From NCBI RefSeq assembly GCF_004342065.1, contig NZ_SLZU01000011.1, forward strand, positions 1 to 64,000: a stretch of DNA of 64,000 nt, given 5' to 3'. This DNA comes from Primorskyibacter sedentarius. GTDB taxonomy: Bacteria > Pseudomonadota > Alphaproteobacteria > Rhodobacterales > Rhodobacteraceae. Positions 35,090 through 43,430 of the stretch are shown here, piece after piece (positions within the stretch are counted from its first letter, which is position 1; every line of letters begins with the position of its first letter). The notes under the pieces are model-generated. The model searched no databases. It saw nothing but the letters and a program-made list of their open reading frames with translations, and had not been told where the DNA came from. Position numbers and translations under genes: made by a program.

Positions 35090-36298
35090 ATGACCTTCGC
35101 GAGCATTTTCCGGCCTTTTTCTGCGCCGAACAGCCCCTTTCGCCAGATTTCGGGCGCGTTTGTCATTCTCGCCCTTCTGGCGTCGTGCAGCAGCTTCCAG
35201 TTGAACCCTCCCACCGTGCCGCCAAGCCCCGCTGATCGTGCGCAGGTGATTGACGACCGGCAGATAGTCGCACTTGTTGCCACGCGCAGCGCCGCCGACT
35301 CGCTGCAAACAAAGGCAGAGGCCCGGGGCTTTGTCACCCGCGAGGTCGTGCCGTTGGAACGGCTGGGGCTGCGGATGCTGAGTTTCGATATCCCGCAGCC
35401 GCTGGACGGGGCCGGTGCCATTACCCTGCTGGAAAGTCTTGAACCCGGCGCCACGGCGGGCGTCAACCATGCCTACCGGCTGACGCAGATCGAAGAGCAG
35501 GCCGGGAACCGGTTCGATTACGCCTCGCGCATGATCGGCTGGACCGCCGGTGCCTGCCGCGCGCATGGCCCCATCGGCATGCTGGACACCGGCATCGACG
35601 AAGGCGCCTTGCAGCCCAGCGGTGCGGAGGTGACAGAGCGGTCCTTTGTCCGTGGCGGCGATGTGCCCGAACAGCACGGCACAGACGTTGCCATGCTGCT
35701 TGTCGATCCAGACCGGCTGCGCGATGTCACGCTCTACAGCGCGGCCGTGGTCGGGCAGACCTCGGCGGGGCGCGAGGAAGCTGGCGTCGACGCGATACTT
35801 GAAGCGCTCGACTGGATGGCGTCGAACGGTGTCAGGGTGGTGAATGTCAGCCTGGCGGGCCCCTACAACAAGATATTGGACCGGGGCATCGACCGCGCCG
35901 CAGCCCTGGGCCTGACAATTGTCGCATCCGTCGGGAATGACGGGGCCTCGGCCTCTCCCCGCTACCCGGCGGCATTCAACAATGTCATCGGCGTCACCGC
36001 CGTAGATGCCAGCGAGGCGATCTACCGAAACGCGGTACGCGGTGACCACGTCGATCTTGCAGCACCGGGTGTCGATGTGCTGGTCACCGCTCAGGATGGG
36101 CAACGCTTCGTGACAGGCACGTCTGTGGCGGCCCCATTCGTGACGTCGCGCATCGCGGCGGACCCGTCATTGCAGTCGGGCGGCACCTTGGCGACCATCC
36201 GCAACATGCTGCGCGGACAGGCGAAAGATCTTGGCCCCGCTGGCTTTGACGGCACCTACGGGGCCGGGCTTGTCCAAGCGCCAGCCGCTTGTCTCTGA
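35090..36298 (+). CDS. S8 (subtilisin-like) serine protease lipoprotein
   Basis: This 402-residue protein has a signal peptide with lipobox LLASC (Cys33), a prodomain-like segment (about 57-135) and a subtilisin fold. The catalytic triad is visible: Asp166 in GMLDTGID, His196 in EQHGTDVA, Ser345 in GTSVAAPF; the oxyanion Asn283 lies in VGNDG. The family cleaves proteins, here anchored to a membrane by lipid. AAGGAG six bases upstream supports ATG 35090. It is divergent from an ECF sigma gene, with an anti-sigma on the far side. The prodomain (with LGLRMLSF) resembles the anti-sigma periplasmic domain (LGLVTLSF), so a protease-controlled sigma pathway is conceivable. Confidence 0.9.
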   Translation: MTFASIFRPFSAPNSPFRQISGAFVILALLASCSSFQLNPPTVPPSPADRAQVIDDRQIVALVATRSAADSLQTKAEARGFVTREVVPLERLGLRMLSFDIPQPLDGAGAITLLESLEPGATAGVNHAYRLTQIEEQAGNRFDYASRMIGWTAGACRAHGPIGMLDTGIDEGALQPSGAEVTERSFVRGGDVPEQHGTDVAMLLVDPDRLRDVTLYSAAVVGQTSAGREEAGVDAILEALDWMASNGVRVVNVSLAGPYNKILDRGIDRAAALGLTIVASVGNDGASASPRYPAAFNNVIGVTAVDASEAIYRNAVRGDHVDLAAPGVDVLVTAQDGQRFVTGTSVAAPFVTSRIAADPSLQSGGTLATIRNMLRGQAKDLGPAGFDGTYGAGLVQAPAACL

Positions 36299-36451
36299 CC
36301 CATCCACGAGCGACCGCCCTGCCAATCCTACGCGCTCTATCCCCCACATCGAAACCACCGCTCAGGCCCCTTCCGCAGAGGCCCTTTCACGTGGCGCAAG
36401 GAACTTTCTCCACCTGTCATCTGTTCTCCTGACAACGCCAAAGGAGAATTC

Positions 36452-37828
36452 ATGTCCACGATCACCACCACCAACCCTGCGACCGAACTTGAAATCCAGA
36501 CCTATGATTTGATGACCGAAGCGGAAGCGGTTGATCGGCTTGAGGCATGCCATGCCGCCTTCCTCGACTGGCGAAACCTGTCGCACAAAGACCGCGGCGC
36601 GCACCTATCCGCGATTGCGCAAAAGCTTCGCGACAATGCCGATGAACTGGCCGCCCTGATGACAAAGGAAACAGGCAAGCTGTTGAAGGACGGTCTGACA
36701 GAGGTGGAAATCTGTGCGGCGATATTTGACTACACCGCCAAGACCGGCCCGGACGCGCTGGCAGACGAGGAGCGCACGCATGGCGCAAACGGCAAACGCG
36801 GCGTCGTCAGCTATCAGCCGTTGGGGGTCATCTATTCGATCCAGCCATGGAACTTCCCGCTTTACCAGCCGGTGCGCGTTCTGGCGGCCAATCTGATGAC
36901 GGGCAATGGCTGCGTGCTCAAACACGCCAGCATCTGTACCGGGTCCGGCCTGCGCCTGCGCGAATTGTGCATCGAGGCCGGCCTGCCCGAAGACCTGTTT
37001 CAGGTGATCCTCATCGACCACGACACAAGCGACAAGCTGATCGAACACCCGTTGGTGCGCGGTGTAACCCTGACGGGCAGCGACGGTGCCGGGCGCCATG
37101 TCGGCGCCGTGGCCGCCAAGGCGCTGAAAAAGACCGTGCTGGAGCTTGGCTCGAACGACGCCTATCTCGTGCTGGAGGATGCCGATATCGAAACGGCGGT
37201 CAAATTCTCTGTCATGGGGCGGCTTTATAACAACGGCGAAACCTGTGTCTCTGCGAAACGCTTCATCGTGACGGACAAGGTCTATGACGCCTTTGTCGAG
37301 GGCTTTGTGGCCGCCATGAAGGACATCGTGATGGGCGATCCCACCGACAAGGCCACGCAGCTTGGCCCGCTATCCAGCCAGGACCAGTTCGAAACCGTCA
37401 AGTCGCAGGTAGAAGAAAGCGTTGCCAAGGGCGCGACAGTTCTTTGCGGCGGTGAAGCGCCGGACCGCAAGGGGGCCTACTATCCCGCCACCGTACTGGC
37501 AGACCTCAAACCCGGAATGCCCGCATATGACGATGAAATCTTCGGGCCCGTCGCGTCGATCATTCGCGCCAGGGACGACGAAGACGCCATGCGCCTTGCC
37601 AATGAAAGCCGCTATGGGTTGGGCGGCGGCATCTTCTCGCAGGATGAAGAGCGCGCGATGAAACTGGCGCGCGATCATTTCGACACCGGCATGATCCGCA
37701 TCAATTCCTTTGGCGCGGCCGATCCCAACATGCCCTTCGGCGGGGTGAAGGATTCCGGCTACGGGCGTGAACATGGCGGCTTTGGCATGAAGGAATTCGT
37801 CAACACCAAGGCGATCTTCCTGCCGTAA
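36452..37828 (+). CDS. NAD(P)-dependent aldehyde dehydrogenase (succinate-semialdehyde dehydrogenase-like)
   Basis: This 458-residue ALDH superfamily enzyme has the nicotinamide-contacting IYSIQPWNFPLYQPVR, Glu in VLELGSND (about 231-238), and the catalytic Cys in NNGETCVSAKR (about 265). It lacks the longer N-terminal region of many ALDHs. It resembles the succinate-semialdehyde dehydrogenase GabD1/Sad subgroup, which oxidises succinate semialdehyde to succinate. AAGGAG lies just upstream of the ATG. There is no linked aminotransferase, so the physiological aldehyde is not determined. Downstream a short-chain dehydrogenase-like gene follows with 135 bp between. Confidence 0.9.
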   Translation: MSTITTTNPATELEIQTYDLMTEAEAVDRLEACHAAFLDWRNLSHKDRGAHLSAIAQKLRDNADELAALMTKETGKLLKDGLTEVEICAAIFDYTAKTGPDALADEERTHGANGKRGVVSYQPLGVIYSIQPWNFPLYQPVRVLAANLMTGNGCVLKHASICTGSGLRLRELCIEAGLPEDLFQVILIDHDTSDKLIEHPLVRGVTLTGSDGAGRHVGAVAAKALKKTVLELGSNDAYLVLEDADIETAVKFSVMGRLYNNGETCVSAKRFIVTDKVYDAFVEGFVAAMKDIVMGDPTDKATQLGPLSSQDQFETVKSQVEESVAKGATVLCGGEAPDRKGAYYPATVLADLKPGMPAYDDEIFGPVASIIRARDDEDAMRLANESRYGLGGGIFSQDEERAMKLARDHFDTGMIRINSFGAADPNMPFGGVKDSGYGREHGGFGMKEFVNTKAIFLP

Positions 37829-37963
37829 TGGGCCGTCTGCCCTTGGCCTGACCCCAAACAACGCAAACGTGCAATGCGGCGGCAAACGCTGCCGCAACGG
37901 TCGCCCGTGCGCCCAAATGGTGCCGTGGCACCGCAACCCGCATCCAAACAATTGGAGAATATG

Positions 37964-38566
37964 ATGACCTTGAACATCCTCGTCGCCGGCGCAACCGGCA
38001 AAACCGGCCTGCACCTTGTTCAGGACCTGATCGAAAGCGGGCACAAACCCACCGCGCTCGTGCGCGAAAGTTCGGATACCGGCGATCTTCCGCAAGGCGT
38101 AGCCCTGCGCCGGGGCGACCTGACGGACCTGAACCCGGATGTCTGCGACGGTATGGACGCGGTTGTCTTCGCGGCCGGGTCTGGCGGATCAACAGGCCCC
38201 GAGATGACGGATAAGGTCGATCGTGACGGCGCGAAACGGCTGGTTGATCTTGCCAAGGGCGCGGGCGTTGGCCGCTTTGTGATGCTCAGCACGATTGGCG
38301 CAGATCAGTCTGACCCGCAGGGCGACATCGCGCATTATCTCAAAGCCAAGCACGAGGCTGATGAACACCTCAAACAATCGGGCCTGACATATGCCATCCT
38401 CCGCCCCGTCGCCCTGAGCGATGACGGGCGCAGTGACGACGTGATCCTGGGCGAGGATGTGGACAAGTCAGGCAAAGCCGCGCGCGCCGATGTTGCCGCC
38501 CTGCTGGCAGAGGCTGCCACCTCGGGCCGGTTTGATGGCAAGGCGCTTGATATGCAGTCGGCCTGA
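37964..38566 (+). CDS. NAD(P)-binding atypical SDR protein (YwnB/YhfK-like)
   Basis: This 200-residue protein has the atypical SDR Rossmann motif VAGATGKTGLHLVQDLIESG at the N terminus. DAVVFAAGSGGSTGPE and FVMLSTIGADQ lie in the middle, with YAILRPVALSDDGRSD near residue 145. Such proteins bind NAD(P)H, and many have uncertain substrates (NmrA-like, stress-related). ATG 37964 is chosen because GGAG lies six bases upstream, although an adjacent ATG at 37961 is possible. An in-frame extension to 37874 lacks a ribosome binding site. Confidence 0.8.
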   Translation: MTLNILVAGATGKTGLHLVQDLIESGHKPTALVRESSDTGDLPQGVALRRGDLTDLNPDVCDGMDAVVFAAGSGGSTGPEMTDKVDRDGAKRLVDLAKGAGVGRFVMLSTIGADQSDPQGDIAHYLKAKHEADEHLKQSGLTYAILRPVALSDDGRSDDVILGEDVDKSGKAARADVAALLAEAATSGRFDGKALDMQSA

Positions 38567-38756
38567 CATCGCGCAGCCAACAGGCCAGTCACACCGACCG
38601 CGCCGCGCGCCCGAAACACAACCGGTCGGCGCGCGCGTGTCTAAGGCACATTGCGCATTGCCGGTTTGCCTTTGTCACAGCCATCATCCTCTTTCGGGGT
38701 GATGGCCCCCGGCAAACCCCGGACGTTCCGGCTCGCGCCTGTCGCCCCGGCGATCC

Positions 38757-39920
38757 CTAAACTGTGCAGCTTGGCTGCACAGGTTTGCCGTTTTTCAGAT
38801 GGCGCGAGATGATCTTTTTCTGGACCTTCCCACAGGGCATTGGCCGGGCGGGCGCCTGAACGGGCGACGCCTCTGTCAGCTCTGGAAACAGCGCCGATAT
38901 CTCAACCCAGGCTGCCGGTGACAGCGCTTTTCTGGCCTCGGGGCCAAGAAACAGGCTCTCGGTGATCGCGCCTGCCGCATGAACAAGCTCATGCCTGTCA
39001 AACAGAAGGTGGTGGTATTCCACGCCCGTTTCGCTTTCGTCAACGAAAACCCCCGGCAGCGACGTAAGCTTGTTTGCCGCGACCAGAACGTCCGGCGACC
39101 CTGCCACGCGCTGCGCGATCCGGGAGGACACGACGACCCTGTGCTGAGGCGAGAGGGTCAGGTCATTGGACGGGGAATTCGGACCAAGCGCGCCCTTCAG
39201 GATGCGGATTGGCCGCAGATGGGGCTTCAGGGCCAGATGCCGACCGGTCAGCTGCGCCTTGCCTCTCCAGCGCAATGGCTGGGCTCCATGTTCCAGCGTC
39301 GAGACAAGATCGCCTGCCTTCAGATCCTCGACCGCGACGGGCCCGGCGGGTGTCTCGATCAACGTGCCAGAGCCGAAGCACAACACGATGTTGGTCAGCC
39401 CCGCGTTGTTTACCAACTCTCCCGGGATCTTGGTCAGGGTGGTGCCCGGGGGCGGCAAAGCACTTGCAGGAAGGGTGCCGGTCCCGCCCACCGAATAAAG
39501 CGTCAGGTTATTGACGTCAAAGCCGTCCGGGACGAAAGCGATGAAGAAGCCTTCCTCGTAGACGCCATTGGAATTTGTCCCGGCACTGTTGTTGTTGCTG
39601 ATCCCGCCGCTGCCGTCCTCGTCATAATCAAAAACAATGGCCGTATAGGTGTTTCCGTCACTCCCGTTGAACTGCACCACACCTTCATAGTTGATGAAGT
39701 TCCCGGTGTTTGTCGTGCCGGCAGTAACCAGCTGCGTGGGGTCGACCGGGCTGTCGCTTCCGCCATCGCCAGCAAGCACGGTGGGATCGGACCCATCAGA
39801 AACGGTAAGAGAGCTTGGCCCACCTGCCGGAACCGTCCAGGAGCCCGCGGCGATATTGTTAAGCTCGGACGGTGTCAGACCTGTGTCCGCTCCGAAATAC
39901 CCTGTGAACTGAAACGGCAA
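38757..39920 (-). CDS. Hint (Hedgehog/intein-type) domain protein, possible secreted
   Basis: This 387-residue protein has an N-terminal region (1-175) rich in Gly, Asp, Asn and Thr with a calcium-site-like DYDEDGSGG. A Hint domain follows from Cys181 (CFGSGTLIETPAGPVAVEDL), with LKAGDLVSTLEHG and LSPQHRVVVSS (about 274-284). This is the Rhodobacteraceae Hint type, often found with type I secreted proteins. Hint domains can self-process, and Cys181 fits the nucleophile. It begins at TTG 39920 with AAGGAAGAG upstream; no better start exists. It lacks a Sec signal. Its neighbour is a secreted GH16 enzyme with RTX repeats. Its role is unknown. Confidence 0.85.
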   Translation of the reverse strand: MPFQFTGYFGADTGLTPSELNNIAAGSWTVPAGGPSSLTVSDGSDPTVLAGDGGSDSPVDPTQLVTAGTTNTGNFINYEGVVQFNGSDGNTYTAIVFDYDEDGSGGISNNNSAGTNSNGVYEEGFFIAFVPDGFDVNNLTLYSVGGTGTLPASALPPPGTTLTKIPGELVNNAGLTNIVLCFGSGTLIETPAGPVAVEDLKAGDLVSTLEHGAQPLRWRGKAQLTGRHLALKPHLRPIRILKGALGPNSPSNDLTLSPQHRVVVSSRIAQRVAGSPDVLVAANKLTSLPGVFVDESETGVEYHHLLFDRHELVHAAGAITESLFLGPEARKALSPAAWVEISALFPELTEASPVQAPARPMPCGKVQKKIISRHLKNGKPVQPSCTV

Positions 39921-40192
39921 TGTCTCTTCCTTTCGGTTTTAACCTGAACGGTTCGGGTGGGCGCGCCTGCATCTCAGAGTTGCCTCTATGCGCGCCCCGA
40001 TCAACCCTTTCTGGTGCTCCGGGGCGGCTTTCCTGCAACTGCTGCAGAATATGGCGTCACTTTCTGGTACCTTCCTGTGGTGCCGCGCCCGCAGGCGAAC
40101 TGCCAATCGGGATTTGGTGGGCGATAGCGGTCTTGCCTGCGCTTCTTTCGGCACGCACCTTGGGTTGGGATTCAGCCCGGCGAAACGCCATG

Positions 40193-41653
40193 TCAGGCAA
40201 GCAGGTCAAAGCCGAAATCCGCCGCACTCAGCTCTGCAATGGTGCTTCCCAGCAGATAGACCTGATCGTCGGCTTCTCCGCCGAGGGCCGCCAGATCGAT
40301 ATGCGCCGCCCATCCCAGATCGCTCACGCTTTGCCAGATCGCCGACCAGTCAGGGCCAAAGCCCGTCAGGTCGATCTGGTCACGGCCAGCCTCGAAGTCA
40401 TGCACGTAATCTGTCCCGCACCCGGTATCGAAGACAAAGGCGTCGCTGCTTTCGTCCGCGCCATAGCTGCCACCCCAAAGGTGATCGGTTCCGGCGCCGC
40501 CGCGCAGCACGTCAGCGCCCTGCCCGCCGACCAGCTCGTCATTGCCGGACCCGCCGGACAGAACATCGTCGCCTGCCTGCCCGTAAACGAAATCATCCCC
40601 AGCGCCCCCGGCCAGCGTGTCGGTCCCGGCATCGCCGTAAAGCGTGTCCTGCCCTGCAGCCCCGTCCACGATATCGCCCCAGGATGACCCGTTGACCACG
40701 TCGTCGCCCGCTGTGCCTGCATGCAGGTCGGCCCCGACAAATCCGCCATCCTCGATCGCGGGGTTGCGATCCGCCGCACTTTCCAGCTCGTAAACCCGGA
40801 TATAGTCGACATAGAACCCGTCGGTGAGATCCGTGCTCGCATCCGGGTCACTGGCCCATCCGCCCACGGCAAGGTTGAGGATCAGGTACATATCTTCCTG
40901 AACGGTATTGGCGCTTTCGCGGATCGTGACCCCGTCAAGCGTCCAGCGGATTACCGTCTCATCCCAATACAGGCCATAGCTGTGGAAACCCGCGCCTGCG
41001 CCGCTGCCGTCAATCTGCATGGCATCGGGCGCGCCCTGATCCCACAGGTTGGTGTGCAGCGTATCGCCAGTCCCGCCAAGATACTCGAATATGTCGATCT
41101 CCGAGGACCAGTCCCCATCGGCAGGCATCATCCAGAAGGCGCTCCACAACCCGGTTTGATCCGGGATATCGGCGGAGATTTCGATATAGCCGCCATTGGT
41201 GGCAAAGCTCATTTCCGTCGACAGCATACCCGACCCGTAAGTCAGCCCGTCCGCCAGCGCGCTCTGCTCGCTGCCCAGCGCCGCAGCGTGGATCGTCATC
41301 GTGCCATCCGCGACAGTGAACGGGTCGGGCAACCCCGCCATGTCGGGATCGACATAGTATTGCAATTCGCCATTGGCCGCATTGGTCCGGCTGTTTTCCA
41401 GATGCGGCGAATAAGAGGTCGCCCAGACGCCGCCCTTGCCATGCCCTGTCCAGTAAGCGGCCGTGCTGCCGTTGAATTCATCATTGAACGTCAGGACATA
41501 GCTCTGGCCATCGATGGTCAGGCTGCTGGGCACTGCGCCAGCGGGTTCGGGTGCCGGAACCTCCGTCACCGGATCGGGTTCAACGACCTCTGCGCCCTTG
41601 TTCTTGCCCCGGCCTGCGCCATTGCCACCCGCTACAATCGTCTTGCGTGCCAT
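40193..41653 (-). CDS. GH16-family beta-glucanase with RTX repeats (secreted)
   Basis: This 486-residue protein has a glycoside hydrolase family 16 domain at about 45-300. The catalytic motif EIDIFE (residues 185-190) has the nucleophile and acid/base glutamates. C-terminal RTX nonapeptides (GGAGDDFVYGQAGDDVLSGG, about 345-410) and a secretion-linked AFVFDTGCGTDYVHDFEAGRD segment follow. It has no N-terminal Sec signal, so type I secretion is likely, as for ExsH/ExoK-like exopolysaccharide depolymerases. Substrates in the family include laminarin, lichenan and succinoglycan. ATG 41653 follows GAGG eight bases away; a 20-residue longer frame is less likely. Confidence 0.9.
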   Translation of the reverse strand: MARKTIVAGGNGAGRGKNKGAEVVEPDPVTEVPAPEPAGAVPSSLTIDGQSYVLTFNDEFNGSTAAYWTGHGKGGVWATSYSPHLENSRTNAANGELQYYVDPDMAGLPDPFTVADGTMTIHAAALGSEQSALADGLTYGSGMLSTEMSFATNGGYIEISADIPDQTGLWSAFWMMPADGDWSSEIDIFEYLGGTGDTLHTNLWDQGAPDAMQIDGSGAGAGFHSYGLYWDETVIRWTLDGVTIRESANTVQEDMYLILNLAVGGWASDPDASTDLTDGFYVDYIRVYELESAADRNPAIEDGGFVGADLHAGTAGDDVVNGSSWGDIVDGAAGQDTLYGDAGTDTLAGGAGDDFVYGQAGDDVLSGGSGNDELVGGQGADVLRGGAGTDHLWGGSYGADESSDAFVFDTGCGTDYVHDFEAGRDQIDLTGFGPDWSAIWQSVSDLGWAAHIDLAALGGEADDQVYLLGSTIAELSAADFGFDLLA

Positions 41654-42077
41654 CACTCTTACCTCGGACCTTCTGTACCGCCACAACTGAACAGAAGCCC
41701 GCGATCGGCTCAACGACGCATCCGGCTTGCCGGGCTATCCGCATCGCAACCCGCCCTATCCGAAGTGATACTGCGAGGGTCTCAAACGCGGCCAGACCAC
41801 ACACCCCCCTCGCAAAGGCAGGGTGACGCGTCCAAGGAGGGTCCCTCGCACAGGCAGCCGCGCGAGCCAGCGCACGGCACGGGCCGGTCACTGCACAGCG
41901 ATACTCAGGCGGCGCGCTTTGGTAAAAGATGTCCCACCCCTGAGGCCCGGAAAGACCCGGCTGTTCGGGCCTCTCTGGATCAAGCTCTGTAAGGTCCACC
42001 CTCAGCAGGGGTGACCCACCTGCTTCAAGGGTTCGGCAGCGGTCCTGCCGAACTCCGTTGGCCCTGACGCACTTACC
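41654..42077. other. 424-bp gap, no gene seen
   Basis: The stretch contains the GH16 gene's upstream region and, at its right end, the 3' region of the metallopeptidase gene. Open frames here do not resemble known families. One perfect hairpin (42031-42053) is the only notable structure. Confidence 0.45.
42031..42053 (-). terminator. Hairpin after the zinc metallopeptidase gene
   Basis: GTTCGGCAG and CTGCCGAAC form a perfect 9-bp stem with a 5-base loop, 25 bp past the metallopeptidase stop on the minus strand. No T-run follows. Confidence 0.45.
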
Positions 42078-42908
42078 CTACAGTTGCTGGGCGTTGAACG
42101 TGTCGCAATCACCCATTCGCCCGCTTTGATAGCCGCGCGCGAACCACCGCGAGCGCTGCTCGCTGGTGCCGTGGGTGAACGTATGTGGTTGCGGCACCTT
42201 GCCAGCGCGGCGTTGCAGGTAGTCGTCGCCGATCTTGCGGGCCGCGTTCAGCGCCTCTTCAAGATCGCCGGGTTCCAGCAATCCGTTGACCGACCGCGCC
42301 CAGACACCGGACAGGCAATCGGCCTGCAATTCCAGACGAACGGTCAGCGCGTTGGCCTGCGCCTCGCTCGACTGCCTGCGCGCCTGATCGACCTGCCCAA
42401 GGATGCCCAGCTCGTTCTGAATGTGATGCGCAACCTCATGGGCGATCACATAAGCGGCTGCAAAATCGCCGCCCGCGCCAAGCTGCTCTGACAGGGTCGA
42501 AAAGAATTCGGTGTCCAGATAGGCCTTCTGATCTGCCGGGCAGTAGAACGGTCCCGTCGCACCAGAGGCCGACCCGCAGGGCGATTGCGTCACCCCGGAA
42601 TACAGCACCATCACGGGCGGGTCATATTGTTCACCGATCTGGGCGGGATAGACCTCGCTCCAGACCTGCTCTGTCGTGCCCAGAACCTGCGCGGCAAAGG
42701 TGCCCGCCGCTTCTTCCTGCGCGCTCAGCTCAAGCGGGGCGCCGGATTGCGTTCCGGCCCCTTGCAGCAAGGGTGTGACATCGATCCCGGCGAAATAGCC
42801 TACGGCAAGCACGACCAGCAGGCCAACACCGCCGATCCCGGCCCCCTTCGCGCCAGAGCGCCGGCGGTCCTCCACATTGCGGCTCGTCCGCACCCCTCTC
42901 AGTCGCAT
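42078..42908 (-). CDS. Neutral zinc metallopeptidase (YpfJ-type)
   Basis: This 276-residue protein has one membrane helix (about 24-43) and a periplasmic domain with the zinc motif HEVAHH (His157, Glu158, His161). LQADCLSGVWARS near 213 is characteristic of the YpfJ/zinc-metallopeptidase family, and HGTSEQRSRWFARGY lies near the end. The N terminus is basic and cytoplasmic. The family's substrates are not known, and it is widespread in proteobacteria. GGTGAGAT precedes the ATG. It has no operon partner in sight. Confidence 0.92.
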   Translation of the reverse strand: MRLRGVRTSRNVEDRRRSGAKGAGIGGVGLLVVLAVGYFAGIDVTPLLQGAGTQSGAPLELSAQEEAAGTFAAQVLGTTEQVWSEVYPAQIGEQYDPPVMVLYSGVTQSPCGSASGATGPFYCPADQKAYLDTEFFSTLSEQLGAGGDFAAAYVIAHEVAHHIQNELGILGQVDQARRQSSEAQANALTVRLELQADCLSGVWARSVNGLLEPGDLEEALNAARKIGDDYLQRRAGKVPQPHTFTHGTSEQRSRWFARGYQSGRMGDCDTFNAQQL

Positions 42909-43088
42909 ATCTCACCCGTCCTTACGCATCACAGTGCCGCTTATCATATACGCGCTTCTCTTATGTCGAAGGGGAAATGCCGCGAAACAGCACAGGGTTC
43001 CCCAATGCCGCCACGTCAGACACCCAAAGCGGACAGCGTCAGACCACCTGACCGGGATACCGGCGCGCCCCTTCGGACAGAAAAGCCG

Positions 43089-43193
43089 CTATCTCCTCCT
43101 CACCCCCGCACTGGGATGAGCCTTCTGGCGTTCATAGGCGGATAATTTACCGGCCTCAAAGGCACGGCGCAGGCTGTCGATGGACAGGGTCAT
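43089..43193 (-). CDS. Possible 34-residue small protein
   Basis: A start ATG at 43193 with GAGG five bases upstream and a stop at 43089 encode a 34-residue peptide (start MTLSIDSLRRAFEAGKLSAY, then ERQKAHPSAG). The reading frame has basic and acidic residues and a good ribosome binding site. I know no family for it. It could be a chance ORF between the metallopeptidase and dnaX. Confidence 0.35.
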   Translation of the reverse strand: MTLSIDSLRRAFEAGKLSAYERQKAHPSAGVRRR

Positions 43194-43430
43194 CGGGTCC
43201 TCTCGATCTGGCCAAGGGTTCGCCGCACCGGCCCGGGAAAACCGAAAGCCGGTCGTCTTATATCGTCAGGGGATGCCGATCTCGGCTTTCCACGACCCAG
43301 GGGGACTCCCCGCAAAGGCAGGCGCGCAATCGCGCGATGCGTGGCGCAGCACCACGCCCCGCCGCTGGACCTTTGGCCGGGGTATTTGTACGCTCTGCCC
43401 CGACACCGCCCCTAGCCCAGCAAGGACCGC

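Noticed and set aside
43194-43430. Search for a 4.5S SRP RNA gene (ffs) upstream of dnaX
   Set aside because: In some alphaproteobacteria ffs lies here, but the conserved GGAAGGAAGCAG-type loop is not found on either strand in this gap.
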